Assembly: GCF_003668575.1 (NCBI RefSeq)
Contig: NZ_RCVZ01000002.1
Span: forward strand, 62,001-126,000
Reading direction: 5' to 3'
Source of the DNA: Falsibacillus albus
GTDB lineage: Bacteria; Bacillota; Bacilli; Bacillales; DSM-25281
DNA: 64,000 nucleotides
Of this stretch, positions 33,863-42,165 are shown in pieces (within the stretch, counting starts at the first letter, position 1; each line of letters begins with the position of its first letter). The position numbers and the translations under genes are program-made. The notes beneath the pieces are model-generated. The model was given only the letters and a program-made list of their open reading frames with translations. It was not told where the DNA came from and ran no database searches.

Positions 33863-34585
33863 ATGTCTATACCTAAAGGAACGATCAATGAACTAACCTT
33901 TCATAGTGCTGAACTCGAAGAAGAAGTGAAGCTTCTTGTCTATTTGCCTGCTACTTACTCTCCTTTATACAAATATTCCTTACTTATTGCACAAGATGGA
34001 AAAGATTATTTTCAACTGGGACGGATCGCCCGTTTAGCCGACGAGTTTTTGGATAAAAGAGAGATAGAGAATCTTATCATTGTCGGAATTCCCTACAATG
34101 ATGTAGAGGATCGCAGAAGGAAGTACCATCCTGATGGAGAAAAGAACGGTGCTTATATCCGTTTCCTAGCCCATGAGCTGGTCCCGTTCCTGGATCGGGA
34201 ATATCCGACATATCAAATGGGAATGGGACGTGCACTAATCGGAGACTCACTCGGAGCGACTGTTTCATTGATGACGGCGGTCAAGTATCCAAATACATTT
34301 GGAAAACTCATTCTCCAATCACCATATGTAGATGAGAGAGTGTTGGCTGGTGTAGATGAACTTGCACATCCTCATCTGTTGAACATATACCACATCATCG
34401 GGACTGGGGAGACAGCCGTTAAAACAACCGATGGAAAGGTGAAGGATTTTCTAGCGCCAAATCGCGACCTCCATAGGCTTATGGAAGAAAAAAAGTTTCA
34501 TGTATTTTATGAGGAATTCGAAGGAGAACATACATGGAAGCATTGGCAGCCAGATTTAAAAAGAGCATTGAAGCACATGTTTTAA
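33863..34585 (+). CDS. yjcH: Alpha/beta hydrolase, esterase family (YjcH-like)
   Basis: 240 residues of the esterase-D/enterochelin-esterase-like family. Nucleophile Ser in G-D-S-L-G (about residue 127) and late His in G-E-H-T-W-K-H-W. The position beside yjcG and yjcF matches B. subtilis. Start at the ATG 7 nt after GGAGGT; the in-frame TTG upstream overlaps the ribosome site. Substrate unknown. Confidence 0.85.
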   Translation: MSIPKGTINELTFHSAELEEEVKLLVYLPATYSPLYKYSLLIAQDGKDYFQLGRIARLADEFLDKREIENLIIVGIPYNDVEDRRRKYHPDGEKNGAYIRFLAHELVPFLDREYPTYQMGMGRALIGDSLGATVSLMTAVKYPNTFGKLILQSPYVDERVLAGVDELAHPHLLNIYHIIGTGETAVKTTDGKVKDFLAPNRDLHRLMEEKKFHVFYEEFEGEHTWKHWQPDLKRALKHMF

Positions 34586-34736
34586 ATTCAGTGGACTAGT
34601 GCAAAAGAATTATTTTAGTATCATTTCTTATCGGTAATTTTTGCTCACATCGAATTTATATTAAAATTTTCAAAAAAATGCTATAATATCAACTATAGAA
34701 CGTATTCTACATAGTTAAATAAGGAGGTTCACCAAT

Positions 34737-35249
34737 ATGAAATATGGAGTTGCCATTTTTCCATCAAAAAAGCTTCAAGATACAGCTAATTCTTATCGTA
34801 AAAGATATGATCCCCATTATGCCCTTATTCCACCGCATATCACATTAAAAAATTCATTTGACATAGACGATGATCAAATCAAGGATGTTTCCAATAAACT
34901 AGAACACGTTGCCCGCAACCATGAACCGTTTACACTGAAAGTATACAAGATCAGCTCCTTTCAGCCTGTAAACAATGTCATTTATTTAAAGGTTGAGCCG
35001 TCTGCAGAGTTGGAGGGCCTTCATAAAGAAATGCACACGAATTTCTTTGGTGAAGATCCTGAATACTCATTCGTTCCGCACATCACGATTGCTCAAAAGC
35101 TTTCTGATGATGAACATTCGGATGTTTATGGATCGCTTCGCATGCTTGGTGTCGAGCATGAGGAAGTGATTGACCGCTTCCACCTCCTTTATCAGCTGGA
35201 AAATGGTTCTTGGACAGTCTATGAAACATTTCGGCTTGGGAAGGAATAG
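34737..35249 (+). CDS. yjcG: 2H phosphoesterase / RNA ligase-like protein
   Basis: 170 residues with the two H-x-T motifs of the 2',5'-RNA ligase family (P-P-H-I-T-L and V-P-H-I-T-I). Probably hydrolyses a cyclic phosphate or 2',5' bond; substrate unknown. AAGGAGG precedes the ATG; TATAAT at 34682-34687 is a likely -10 box. Five bases before yjcF. Confidence 0.88.
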   Translation: MKYGVAIFPSKKLQDTANSYRKRYDPHYALIPPHITLKNSFDIDDDQIKDVSNKLEHVARNHEPFTLKVYKISSFQPVNNVIYLKVEPSAELEGLHKEMHTNFFGEDPEYSFVPHITIAQKLSDDEHSDVYGSLRMLGVEHEEVIDRFHLLYQLENGSWTVYETFRLGKE

Positions 35250-35254
35250 TTGAA

Positions 35255-35686
35255 GTGATAGCAAAAATTGTGAATGGTGACCAAGAATTGATGCAAGCAT
35301 TTTCTGTTCGCAGGAAAGTGTTTATTGATGAACAAAAGGTACCTGCTGAAGAAGAAATTGATCAATTCGAACAATCTTGTACACACTTTTTATTGTTGGA
35401 AGACGATAATCCAATCGGTGCGGGTAGATTTCGGATTATTGATGGAAAAGGAAAAGTGGAACGGATTTGTGTCCTTAACCAATTTCGTGGCAATGGTGCA
35501 GGAAAGCTGATCATGGATAAAATCGAAGAATACGCCAAGGATGGCAGCGTTGAATACTTAAAGCTCAATGCCCAAACACATGCCATTCCCTTTTATGAAA
35601 GGTTGGGCTATGAGGTCATTTCTGAAGAATTCCTTGATGCAGGCATCCCTCATAAATCGATGCAGAAGCAAATTTCCATAATATAG
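35255..35686 (+). CDS. yjcF: GNAT-family acetyltransferase (YjcF)
   Basis: 143 residues; the F-x-V-R-R-K-V-F-I-D-E-Q-K-V start and R-G-N-G-A-G-K-L-I-M-D acetyl-CoA loop are typical of the YjcF/ElaA-like group. GTG start with AAGGA 9 nt upstream. Operon with yjcG. Substrate unknown. Confidence 0.88.
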   Translation: MIAKIVNGDQELMQAFSVRRKVFIDEQKVPAEEEIDQFEQSCTHFLLLEDDNPIGAGRFRIIDGKGKVERICVLNQFRGNGAGKLIMDKIEEYAKDGSVEYLKLNAQTHAIPFYERLGYEVISEEFLDAGIPHKSMQKQISII

Positions 35687-35728
35687 AAAGAGACAGTGCC
35701 TGAAATACGGCACTGTCTCTTTCTATTT
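35686..35728 (+). terminator. Terminator of yjcGF
   Basis: GAAAGAGACAGTGCC / GGCACTGTCTCTTTC perfect 15-bp hairpin; the yjcF stop lies at its edge. Confidence 0.9.
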
Positions 35729-35819
35729 CAGAACTTTATTCATGTATGCATCCCTCCCCCATTGACCATAATGAAAAGTGATGAATATGGGTTACCGGAA
35801 TAAAAAAGGGGATAATTAC

Positions 35820-36509
35820 ATGGATTATTTACATATTGCACTTGAGCTATTTGTTGGCTACATAGCACTCTTTATATTAACCAAAATATTAGGAAAGACA
35901 CAAATAACACAAATTACAGCATTTGATTTCATTTCAGCATTGATACTTGGTGAGCTTGTAGGAAATGCCCTATATGATGGAAAAATCGGTGTAAAGCAAA
36001 TATTATTTGCTGTCATTTTATGGGGTCTTTTTATATTTTTAACAGAATACATTACTCAAAAGGTACGGAAAGCAAGGCATTTTCTGGAGGGAACTCCAAC
36101 CATCGTCATTCATAAAGGAAAAATAAATTATGAGGCACTAAAGAAAAACAATCTGGACATCAACCAGCTGCAGCACCTTTTGCGTACAAAAGATGTGTTT
36201 TCCATTCGAGATTGTGAATATGCGTTTTTGGAATCGGACGGGACAATATCCATTATGAAAAAATCACTATGTCAAAATGTCACAAGAGAAGATCTGAACA
36301 TCGCCCCAAGCCCGGTCAACATACCGATGTCTGTCGTGCTGGATGGAAAGATCATTTATGATAATGTGAAGCTAATCAATAAAAACGAATCCTGGTTATT
36401 AAACGAATTGAGCATTCATGGATTCCAAGACCCCAAAGAAGTATTTTTTGCAGAATGGAAAGAGGGAGAACCGTTGTTTGTTCAAGGATATCATATCGAT
36501 CATCAATGA
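35820..36509 (+). CDS. DUF421 membrane protein (YetF-like), copy A
   Basis: 229 residues: three N-terminal membrane helices, then two soluble DUF421 parts (F-L-E-G-T-P-T-I-V-I-H-K-G-K-I ... D-C-E-Y-A-F-L-E-S-D-G). YetF/YdfS-type proteins are in the spore inner membrane in B. subtilis. Upstream, TGTATG-N18-CATAAT at ~35744-35773 resembles a sigma-G promoter, weakly. Start MDYLHIAL follows AAAGGGGA. A paralogue lies at 37749-38444. Confidence 0.85.
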   Translation: MDYLHIALELFVGYIALFILTKILGKTQITQITAFDFISALILGELVGNALYDGKIGVKQILFAVILWGLFIFLTEYITQKVRKARHFLEGTPTIVIHKGKINYEALKKNNLDINQLQHLLRTKDVFSIRDCEYAFLESDGTISIMKKSLCQNVTREDLNIAPSPVNIPMSVVLDGKIIYDNVKLINKNESWLLNELSIHGFQDPKEVFFAEWKEGEPLFVQGYHIDHQ

Positions 36510-36511
36510 TA

Positions 36512-36769
36512 TCAAATGATTTCATTGATGAATTTGCCCTTGCCGGTTGAACGATAAAGTAAATCGGAAGAGATATGTTTAATCCGTGTATTTTCTTGCA
36601 TTGCATGGGATTCATCATCTTCCTGCATATCTTTTAGGATTTGGCCAAATTGTGAAGCAGGTGCAGTTTTTTCGACCGGAATCAAATCAAAAGGATCATA
36701 CCCTTTATTGGCGACTCGTTTTTGATACTGCATATACTGATAATGAGGAACAGGTGCAATGTAGCCCAT
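36512..36769 (-). CDS. Small hypothetical protein, Tyr-rich start
   Basis: 85 residues beginning MGYIAPVPHYQYMQYQKRV, soluble, no cysteine. GGAGG 8 nt before the ATG decides the start. Family not recognised; it converges on the DUF421 gene with a 2-base gap. Confidence 0.7.
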   Translation of the reverse strand: MGYIAPVPHYQYMQYQKRVANKGYDPFDLIPVEKTAPASQFGQILKDMQEDDESHAMQENTRIKHISSDLLYRSTGKGKFINEII

Positions 36770-36919
36770 TCCAATCACCTCCGTTATCTGTATTCCCTAA
36801 AATATTGCTGAATTAACCTTTTGGATGTAATATATTTTTCGTTTGTCATCAAAAGTATATGTCCGTCAATGTTTTAAAATTTCATAAAGTATGCTGTTAT
36901 TTATCAAAAGTTGTCCCAG

Positions 36920-37044
36920 GTTGATTTCCGCTGAAGGATTGTCGCTTCCCGAGGACCCTCACACGAAGTTCCGAACTTAATCGAACATCCGCCTCCCCCC
37001 TACTCGCTCCGCTGCGTGGTATCACATCTTCCGCACCAATCAAC
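36920..37044 (+). repeat. Dispersed palindromic element, copy 3
   Basis: GTTGATTTCCGCTGAAGGAT to CTTCCGCACCAATCAAC, with the internal AACTTAATCGAACATCCGCC shared with copies 2 and 7. It occupies the gap between the 85-residue gene and spoVIF. Confidence 0.75.
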
Positions 37045-37125
37045 ATATAAAGATGACTGATTTACAAAATATCCTTTTAATAACTACAATCATTGAGGGA
37101 AAGGACTAATATAATAATCAGCCGT

Positions 37126-37166
37126 CAAAAAAGCGATTGAAAATATATTTTCAATCGCTTTTTTTG
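37126..37166 (-). terminator. Terminator of spoVIF
   Basis: AAGCGATTGAAAATA / TATTTTCAATCGCTT hairpin with A6 and T7 flanks. Confidence 0.85.
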
Positions 37167-37171
37167 TTTAT

Positions 37172-37429
37172 TTACTGTTTCTTATTCATCATTTTGGAGA
37201 TGGTCCCGAGATCGAGCTGTTTTCCATCCTTTATTATTGATTGGACAATTTTATCTTCCATTTCCTTCGATACTGGTTTATTCGCTATTTGTGAGACTCG
37301 TTGGATGACACCGCGAACAGTTTTTTCATCCTTGAAATTGGCATTTTGCAATGAATTGGCCAGTTCGAAAATATCATTCATATTAACGCCGGTTTTTTTC
37401 TCGATATTTTTAAAAAATTGATTTTCCAT
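37172..37429 (-). CDS. spoVIF: Stage VI sporulation protein F
   Basis: 85 residues, helical, with K-K-T-G-V-N-M-N-D-I-F and V-R-G-V-I-Q-R-V-S-Q-I-A-N-K-P-V as in SpoVIF (YjcC) of B. subtilis, which is needed for proper coat assembly late in sporulation. A sigma-K-like promoter lies upstream (37462-37488). Confidence 0.9.
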   Translation of the reverse strand: MENQFFKNIEKKTGVNMNDIFELANSLQNANFKDEKTVRGVIQRVSQIANKPVSKEMEDKIVQSIIKDGKQLDLGTISKMMNKKQ

Positions 37430-37461
37430 TTTTCAAACACGTCCTCTCATTCAATCTAATT

Positions 37462-37488
37462 TATCTTATGAGAGGAATGGAAAATGGT
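37462..37488 (-). promoter_or_regulatory. Sigma-K-like promoter of spoVIF
   Basis: On the minus strand AC (37487-37488), 16 bp, CATAAGATA (37462-37470), a full match to AC-N16/17-CATANNNTA. Fits known mother-cell expression of spoVIF. Confidence 0.65.
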
Positions 37489-37495
37489 GAAAGAA

Positions 37496-37532
37496 AAAAG
37501 AAAGAACAAAACGACAAGGTTTTGTTCTTCAT
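37496..37532 (-). terminator. Terminator of yjcZ
   Basis: AGAACAAAAC / GTTTTGTTCT hairpin on the minus strand followed by TTCTTTTTTC. Confidence 0.75.
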
Positions 37533-37539
37533 CTTTTCA

Positions 37540-37668
37540 TTAGCAGAAGCTTGCGCCAACAATTATTAACAATATAAATAACACGACGATTAAAACAAAA
37601 GTAGAACCAACACCGCCGTATCCGCCATAACCGCAGCCGCCCCATCCATATCCATATCCATAAGGCAT
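37540..37668 (-). CDS. yjcZ: YjcZ-family sporulation protein
   Basis: 42 residues: a Gly/Tyr-rich start ([18 protein letters not shown]) followed by one membrane helix ending A-S-F-C. This is the YjcZ family of tiny sporulation proteins. GAGGTG lies 7 nt before the ATG and a sigma-K promoter match lies upstream. Confidence 0.9.
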   Translation of the reverse strand: MPYGYGYGWGGCGYGGYGGVGSTFVLIVVLFILLIIVGASFC

Positions 37669-37702
37669 CGACTGTCACCTCACTTTGTATTGAGTACACT
37701 CT

Positions 37703-37730
37703 TAACATATGTAGGTCGGTACAAAAGTGT
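37703..37730 (-). promoter_or_regulatory. Sigma-K-like promoter of yjcZ
   Basis: AC (37729-37730), 17 bp, CATATGTTA (37703-37711) on the minus strand; full match to the sigma-K pattern, 35 bp before the yjcZ start. Confidence 0.65.
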
Positions 37731-37748
37731 ATGGGCGAAATCCCTAGT

Positions 37749-38444
37749 TTATGGATTGTTTTCATTTTTGTCGTAAAGATCGAAGGTGAGTTCTCCTTTT
37801 TGATCGGCTTGAGCAAAGAATACTTGGTCTGGTTCGATCCCCTTTTTTTCAAGCTCATAGGTCAGCCATTTCTCATTCAATCCAAGCATCCTGAGCATTT
37901 CATCATCGATTTCCCCATCATTTATCACTGCCTGAGGTGGATATGTTTTATGTTCTTTGCCCCCGAAGTCGCCGTATGTCAACGGCTGTTTGGACCTTTT
38001 TAATAGCACGCTCAAGTCCCCGTTTGTGTCCAGAGTTGCAAATTCTACATCTGCCACTTTAAAGATATCTTTTTTCCTCAATTGTTCCAGAAGCTCGTCG
38101 GTTGAATATTTTTCTTTTCTCAAGCCCTTTTCTTTGATTTTCCCATTTTCAATGAACACAGTCGGTTTTCCTTCTACAATGTGCCTGATTTTAGGACTTT
38201 TCAGAGAAACAACTGAAAGGATGATTGGAAATATCGACCAAATGACAATGCTTGTCACACCATCCGTCAAGCTCAGATTTGGATCCATTGATAAGGTTCC
38301 CGCAATGTCCCCAACCGTGATCCCTGTAATATACTCAAAAAATGAAAGCTTTGAAAGCTGTTTTTTCCCCAATAACTTGGCAATGATAAAGATTCCCAAA
38401 ATTAAAAAGACAGATCGTACAGCTGCTAATAAATAACTTGGCAT
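37749..38444 (-). CDS. DUF421 membrane protein, copy B, last gene of the spoVA-like operon
   Basis: 231 residues, three membrane helices (L-I-L-G-I-F-I-I-A-K-L-L-G-K-K) then the soluble DUF421 region (V-E-G-K-P-T-V-F-I-E-N-G-K-I). It follows spoVAEb by 18 bases. In spoVA2-type operons a DUF421 protein (2Duf) with an added DUF1657 part raises spore heat resistance; here the protein ends without a DUF1657 extension. GGAGGAG precedes the ATG. Confidence 0.88.
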   Translation of the reverse strand: MPSYLLAAVRSVFLILGIFIIAKLLGKKQLSKLSFFEYITGITVGDIAGTLSMDPNLSLTDGVTSIVIWSIFPIILSVVSLKSPKIRHIVEGKPTVFIENGKIKEKGLRKEKYSTDELLEQLRKKDIFKVADVEFATLDTNGDLSVLLKRSKQPLTYGDFGGKEHKTYPPQAVINDGEIDDEMLRMLGLNEKWLTYELEKKGIEPDQVFFAQADQKGELTFDLYDKNENNP

Positions 38445-38462
38445 ATGGCTGCTCCTCCGGAA

Positions 38463-38819
38463 TTACCCTTTAGGTTTAAATAAAATGGCGCCGATGAATC
38501 CGAAAACGATTGCAGCGGATATCCCTGATGAAGTTACCTCAAACATTCCGGTCAATACCCCTACTAATCCGTGTTTATTGGCTTCAGACATAGCTCCGTG
38601 GACAAGTGAATTCCCGAAGCTTGTGATCGGGATCGTTGCTCCGGCACCTGCAAAATCAATCAATGGATCATATAAGCCTAACCCGGAAAGGACTGCCCCG
38701 ATGACGACTAAAAGACTTAATGTATGCGCAGGTGTCAATTTTGCTACATCAAACAGAAGCTGGCCGATAACACAAATGATTCCCCCGATTATAAAAGCCC
38801 ATAAAAACATTGCAAGCAT
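38463..38819 (-). CDS. spoVAEb: SpoVAE-b family protein
   Basis: 118 residues, three to four membrane helices, with [10 protein letters not shown] and [12 protein letters not shown] as in SpoVAEb. Part of the inner-membrane channel that moves dipicolinic acid (DPA) into and out of the spore. Between spoVAD and the DUF421 gene. Confidence 0.93.
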   Translation of the reverse strand: MLAMFLWAFIIGGIICVIGQLLFDVAKLTPAHTLSLLVVIGAVLSGLGLYDPLIDFAGAGATIPITSFGNSLVHGAMSEANKHGLVGVLTGMFEVTSSGISAAIVFGFIGAILFKPKG

Positions 38820-38846
38820 GAGTTTCTTACCTCCTTTATCAAAAAA

Positions 38847-39863
38847 TTAGACATATTCGATCGATACAGCATGTGCAATGCAAGGAATGGATTCGTTTTG
38901 CTGGAAAGTAAGCGGCGATAATAAAGCCCCTGTAGCAACAACGAGAATTTTTTTGTATGTTCCTTGTTTCATTTGATTAAGCAGATGTCCATATAAGACT
39001 GTGGCTGAACAGCCAGGTCCGCTTGCACCAGATTGTACAGGCTGATCTTCGCCGTAAATCAACAGCCCGCAATCCTGGAATTGATTATCTTGCACGGCTA
39101 CCCCTTTTTGATTCAACATATCCAAAGCTGTTTCCCTTCCGATTTTGGCCAAATCCCCAGTCACGATGAGATCATAATAAGATGGATCACGCTGAGTATC
39201 CTGGAAGTGTGCCTGGATGGTATCGACCGCGGCAGGCGCCATGGCACCTCCCATATTAAAAGGATCCGTCAGCCCCATATCGATTACCTTGCCAATTGTG
39301 GCCGAGGTGATACGCGGCTGAGGTGATCCCCCGTTCATGCATGAACCAACCAAGGCATAACCTGCCCCTGTCACCGTCCATTGGGCTGTCGGAGGTTTCT
39401 GCCCGCCGTATTCCGTTGGATATCTAAATTGTTTTTCAGTCGCTGCATTATGACTGGAAGCCCCGGTAACAATATATTGAGCTCCTTGATAGTTGACGAT
39501 GAATGCCGCCAGCGCCAATCCTTCCATGGAGGTAGAGCATGCACCAAAGACCCCCAGATATGGAATTTGATTTGTTCTTGCAGCAAAACTGGAAGGCGTG
39601 ATCTGATTGATTAAATCACCGGTTATGAATTGCTGTATTTGGTTTTGGTTTATGCCGCTTTTTTGAAGGGCGGTTTGCACTGCATCTTCAATCAGCACTC
39701 TTTGGGCTTTTTCATATGTGTCCTGTCCCATCCATAAATCATCATAAAATCGATCAAAGTCAGCCGAAAGCTTTCCATTCTTTTCAAATGGGCCCCCGAT
39801 CACACCTGTTGAAAGAATCGCAGGGCGATTTGAAAATATCCAGGACTGGTTTCCTTTTAACAT
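38847..39863 (-). CDS. spoVAD: SpoVAD, DPA-binding protein
   Basis: 338 residues with a thiolase-like fold (F-G-A-C-S-T-S-M-E-G-L; S-G-P-G-C-S-A-T-V). SpoVAD binds DPA on the spore inner membrane. The start MLKGNQSWIF is chosen: it has GGGGAG 7 nt upstream and overlaps the spoVAC stop as TGATG. The gene order C-D-Eb matches spoVA operons. Confidence 0.95.
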   Translation of the reverse strand: MLKGNQSWIFSNRPAILSTGVIGGPFEKNGKLSADFDRFYDDLWMGQDTYEKAQRVLIEDAVQTALQKSGINQNQIQQFITGDLINQITPSSFAARTNQIPYLGVFGACSTSMEGLALAAFIVNYQGAQYIVTGASSHNAATEKQFRYPTEYGGQKPPTAQWTVTGAGYALVGSCMNGGSPQPRITSATIGKVIDMGLTDPFNMGGAMAPAAVDTIQAHFQDTQRDPSYYDLIVTGDLAKIGRETALDMLNQKGVAVQDNQFQDCGLLIYGEDQPVQSGASGPGCSATVLYGHLLNQMKQGTYKKILVVATGALLSPLTFQQNESIPCIAHAVSIEYV

Positions 39864-40333
39864 CAAATCACTCCCCATTTCATTAATAGTGTTTTTATCA
39901 GAGCTACAATAAATGCAGAAAACACGCCAAAGACAATAACCGACCCTGCGAGCTTAAAAATATTCCCCCCGACCCCTAGTACAAATCCTTCGGTGCGATG
40001 TTCGATTGCTGCAGAGATGACTGCATTGCCAAAACCTGTAACCGGTACGGCGCTGCCTGCACCGCCAAACTGTCCAATTCGGTCATATAACCCAAAACCT
40101 GTGAGGAGCATAGCGATAAATACCATTGTTGCGACTGTTGGGTTGCCAGCTGTCTGTTCGGTGAAATTGAAAAAATATATGTAAAAATAGGTGAGCGCCT
40201 GCCCCACAAAGCAAAAGATCCCACCGACAAAAAATGCTTTCACACAATTTTTTAGCACCGGCCGCTTTATTTCATATTTTTGCTCCAATTGTTCATACTG
40301 CTGTTGTTCTGGTGTTTTTTGGTTTTTGGCCAT
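39863..40333 (-). CDS. spoVAC: SpoVAC, mechanosensitive channel subunit
   Basis: 156 residues, four to five membrane helices, with G-Q-A-L-T-Y-F-Y and G-A-G-S-A-V-P-V-T-G-F-G-N-A. SpoVAC acts as a channel for DPA release in germination. ATG after GGTGG (8 nt); a GTG four codons earlier overlaps the ribosome site. Confidence 0.93.
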   Translation of the reverse strand: MAKNQKTPEQQQYEQLEQKYEIKRPVLKNCVKAFFVGGIFCFVGQALTYFYIYFFNFTEQTAGNPTVATMVFIAMLLTGFGLYDRIGQFGGAGSAVPVTGFGNAVISAAIEHRTEGFVLGVGGNIFKLAGSVIVFGVFSAFIVALIKTLLMKWGVI

Positions 40334-40350
40334 CAGTCGATCCACCTTCC

Positions 40351-40824
40351 TTATGCTTGTTCATGATGAAGCTTGATGATTTTTTTGAAACGCTTTCCCG
40401 CTTCAAGGTTACTGATTTTCCCATTATCTAAATCCTCCTTGAGCCTTACAGCTTCCAAGAAGATTTTATAGTCGCTTGAAACGATGAAGTTTTCATCCGG
40501 ATATTTCTTTTCAAGCATGGACGTGATCTGCTTTTCTATCTTTTTCATTGAAAAGCGCTTGGAGTGCTTTACTTTGTATGCAACGATAATATCCTTTTTC
40601 CCCTCTATGACAGCTACATCGTATAATTCCGGTATGGCATTTACATCTTTTCGGACCTGATAGCCGATTGATTTGTGTTCTGGCCGTTCTTTCAATTCTA
40701 TCGGGGCAGGGTTCGTTGTCTTAATAAGGGCAAATTGACTTTTATTCTTTTGTTCTGAATTGGAAGAGCACCCATTTAAAATGATCAGGATGGCTAAGAT
40801 CATCGAAAAACTGATTTTCTTCAT
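40351..40824 (-). CDS. YhcN/YlaJ-family sporulation lipoprotein
   Basis: 157 residues with a lipobox L-N-G-C (Cys 19) and a YhcN/YlaJ domain (Y-D-V-A-V-I-E-G-K-K-D-I-I-V-A-Y-K-V). These lipoproteins sit in the spore inner membrane and are the usual first gene of spoVA2-type operons. It precedes spoVAC by 17 bases. I could not find a convincing sigma-G promoter by eye. Confidence 0.88.
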   Translation of the reverse strand: MKKISFSMILAILIILNGCSSNSEQKNKSQFALIKTTNPAPIELKERPEHKSIGYQVRKDVNAIPELYDVAVIEGKKDIIVAYKVKHSKRFSMKKIEKQITSMLEKKYPDENFIVSSDYKIFLEAVRLKEDLDNGKISNLEAGKRFKKIIKLHHEQA

Positions 40825-40905
40825 AATTAATCCCCTCTAACTAATTTTCGATTCACACGTTTTTATTGTGCATAAAAGGTTTTTGTTTTATGAAAAAGTC
40901 ACAAG

Positions 40906-40942
40906 AAAAAAGACTGCCATTTTTTAGGGCAGTCTTTTGAGG
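40906..40942 (-). terminator. Terminator of the small Cys/Lys peptide gene
   Basis: AAAGACTGCC / GGCAGTCTTT hairpin on the minus strand with a TTTTTTC tail, directly after the stop of the 32-residue gene. Confidence 0.8.
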
Positions 40943-41041
40943 CTATTTCTTTTTCCCGCATCCACAGCCTTTTTTCTTAGGTTGTACGGCTTTCACAGGT
41001 TTGGCTGATGAGCTATAGATTTTTGATTTTTTTGTGTTCAA
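40943..41041 (-). CDS. Tiny Lys/Cys-rich peptide, putative spore protein
   Basis: 32 residues from a TTG start: LNTKKSKIYSSSAKPVKAVQ then PKKKGCGCGKKK. Support: GGAGGG upstream (10-nt spacing), a sigma-K-like promoter at 41080-41107 and its own terminator, so it is a full transcription unit in the middle of coat genes. Family not recognised. The start could also be an upstream ATG only if a stop were ignored, so TTG is the sole choice. Confidence 0.55.
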   Translation of the reverse strand: MNTKKSKIYSSSAKPVKAVQPKKKGCGCGKKK

Positions 41042-41079
41042 TTCATTATTCCCTCCAATCAAAAGAAAAAGACTCCCTA

Positions 41080-41107
41080 CACTATATGTGAGTGATTCTA
41101 AGCCCGT
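41080..41107 (-). promoter_or_regulatory. Sigma-K-like promoter of the small peptide gene
   Basis: AC (41106-41107), 17 bp, CATATAGTG (41080-41088) on the minus strand; one base off consensus. It lies close to the end of yjcA. Confidence 0.4.
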
Positions 41108-41134
41108 TTAAACCAATTGCCTATTTGATATTTT

Positions 41135-41491
41135 TCATTCATTCACTAATTTTTGGATGATGGATTCAATGAATGCCCCGACACCAGCAACCGCTAAAAT
41201 TAAAATGACCGGATCTGCTATATAAGGAACATACTTGGCAAACAAGAATAAGAATATGGCCATCCAGATGCCGGTGCACCAATAACAGCTCAACAATTCA
41301 CCGATCCAGCCCCTTACCCCGGATTGCTTGGGCATGATATACAGTTCTTCTTTCCCATTCTCATCCTTTTCCATGAATTCTTCAAAAAAAGGCGCCCTAA
41401 TAAATGACGTGATCTTATCAAAGACCAAAAGATGTGTTAATCGAAAGGAAGCAAAACTCAAAATAATAAATTGGAGTAATGTAAGATGCAC
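41135..41491 (-). CDS. yjcA: YjcA-like DUF1360 membrane protein
   Basis: 118 residues, two to three membrane helices and the conserved S-C-Y-W-C-T-G-I-W of DUF1360. YjcA is a sporulation protein of unknown function in B. subtilis, next to the cot genes as here. Confidence 0.87.
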   Translation of the reverse strand: MHLTLLQFIILSFASFRLTHLLVFDKITSFIRAPFFEEFMEKDENGKEELYIMPKQSGVRGWIGELLSCYWCTGIWMAIFLFLFAKYVPYIADPVILILAVAGVGAFIESIIQKLVNE

Positions 41492-41553
41492 AGACCTGTC
41501 CCCTTTTGCTTATATTTATGCCTATTTTCACTAAAAACAGGCTATTGTCCGTT

Positions 41554-41581
41554 ACTCATGATAGGTAATTGCAATATGTTA
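41554..41581 (+). promoter_or_regulatory. Sigma-K-like promoter of cotZ
   Basis: AC (41554-41555), 17 bp, AATATGTTA (41573-41581); one base off CATANNNTA. 36 bp before the cotZ start. Confidence 0.45.
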
Positions 41582-41617
41582 GTAATGTAAAAACAATTAA
41601 TCTAAGGAGGAAAAAAC

Positions 41618-42157
41618 ATGGGTTGTGGAAGTCATGACGGACGTAATGACCGTAATTGTGTATGTGAAGTAGTACGCGCGATTAAAGATATACAAGATAA
41701 TGCTGTAAATGACGATTGTTTAGAGTGTTCATCAAGCTGTTTCTTGGAGCCGCTTGGAGATTTGGTGAGCCCGGCTCGCCGTCGTCGTGCAGATACTCGC
41801 GTATTTACACTCACTACTAGTAACGGTGATCTTTTCAAAGGTCTATTCAGAGATCATGAGGAAACAGATGCTGCCGCAGATACTCAAGATAGCAGACATA
41901 GAGAAAAAACTTGCGCCTCTATCTATTTCCGCGTGGAAGATGTTTTCGATAACTGCTGCGCCACTCTTCGCGTATTAAAACCATTCAAGAACTCCTACCG
42001 CGTGAATGTTGTCGATGACAAAGGCCGAGTGCAGTACGATAAAATTTGCGAAGTCACTCGCTTCGAGAAAACAAATTCTTGTATTACTGTAGACCTTGAC
42101 TGCTTCTGCGCGATCCAATGTATTAAAGATGAATTTTTAAATATCTGCGATAATTAA
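41618..42157 (+). CDS. cotZ: CotY/CotZ-family spore crust protein
   Basis: 179 residues with more than a dozen cysteines, starting MGCGSHDGRNDRNCVCEVVR, with D-x-C-L-E-C-S-S-S-C-F and the late T-V-D-L-D-C-F-C-A-I-Q-C-I. This is the CotY/CotZ/ExsY family that forms the cross-linked outer spore layer. Only one member is in the window, so it may do the job of both CotY and CotZ. AAGGAGG precedes the ATG. Confidence 0.93.
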   Translation: MGCGSHDGRNDRNCVCEVVRAIKDIQDNAVNDDCLECSSSCFLEPLGDLVSPARRRRADTRVFTLTTSNGDLFKGLFRDHEETDAAADTQDSRHREKTCASIYFRVEDVFDNCCATLRVLKPFKNSYRVNVVDDKGRVQYDKICEVTRFEKTNSCITVDLDCFCAIQCIKDEFLNICDN

Positions 42158-42165
42158 TATATTGG

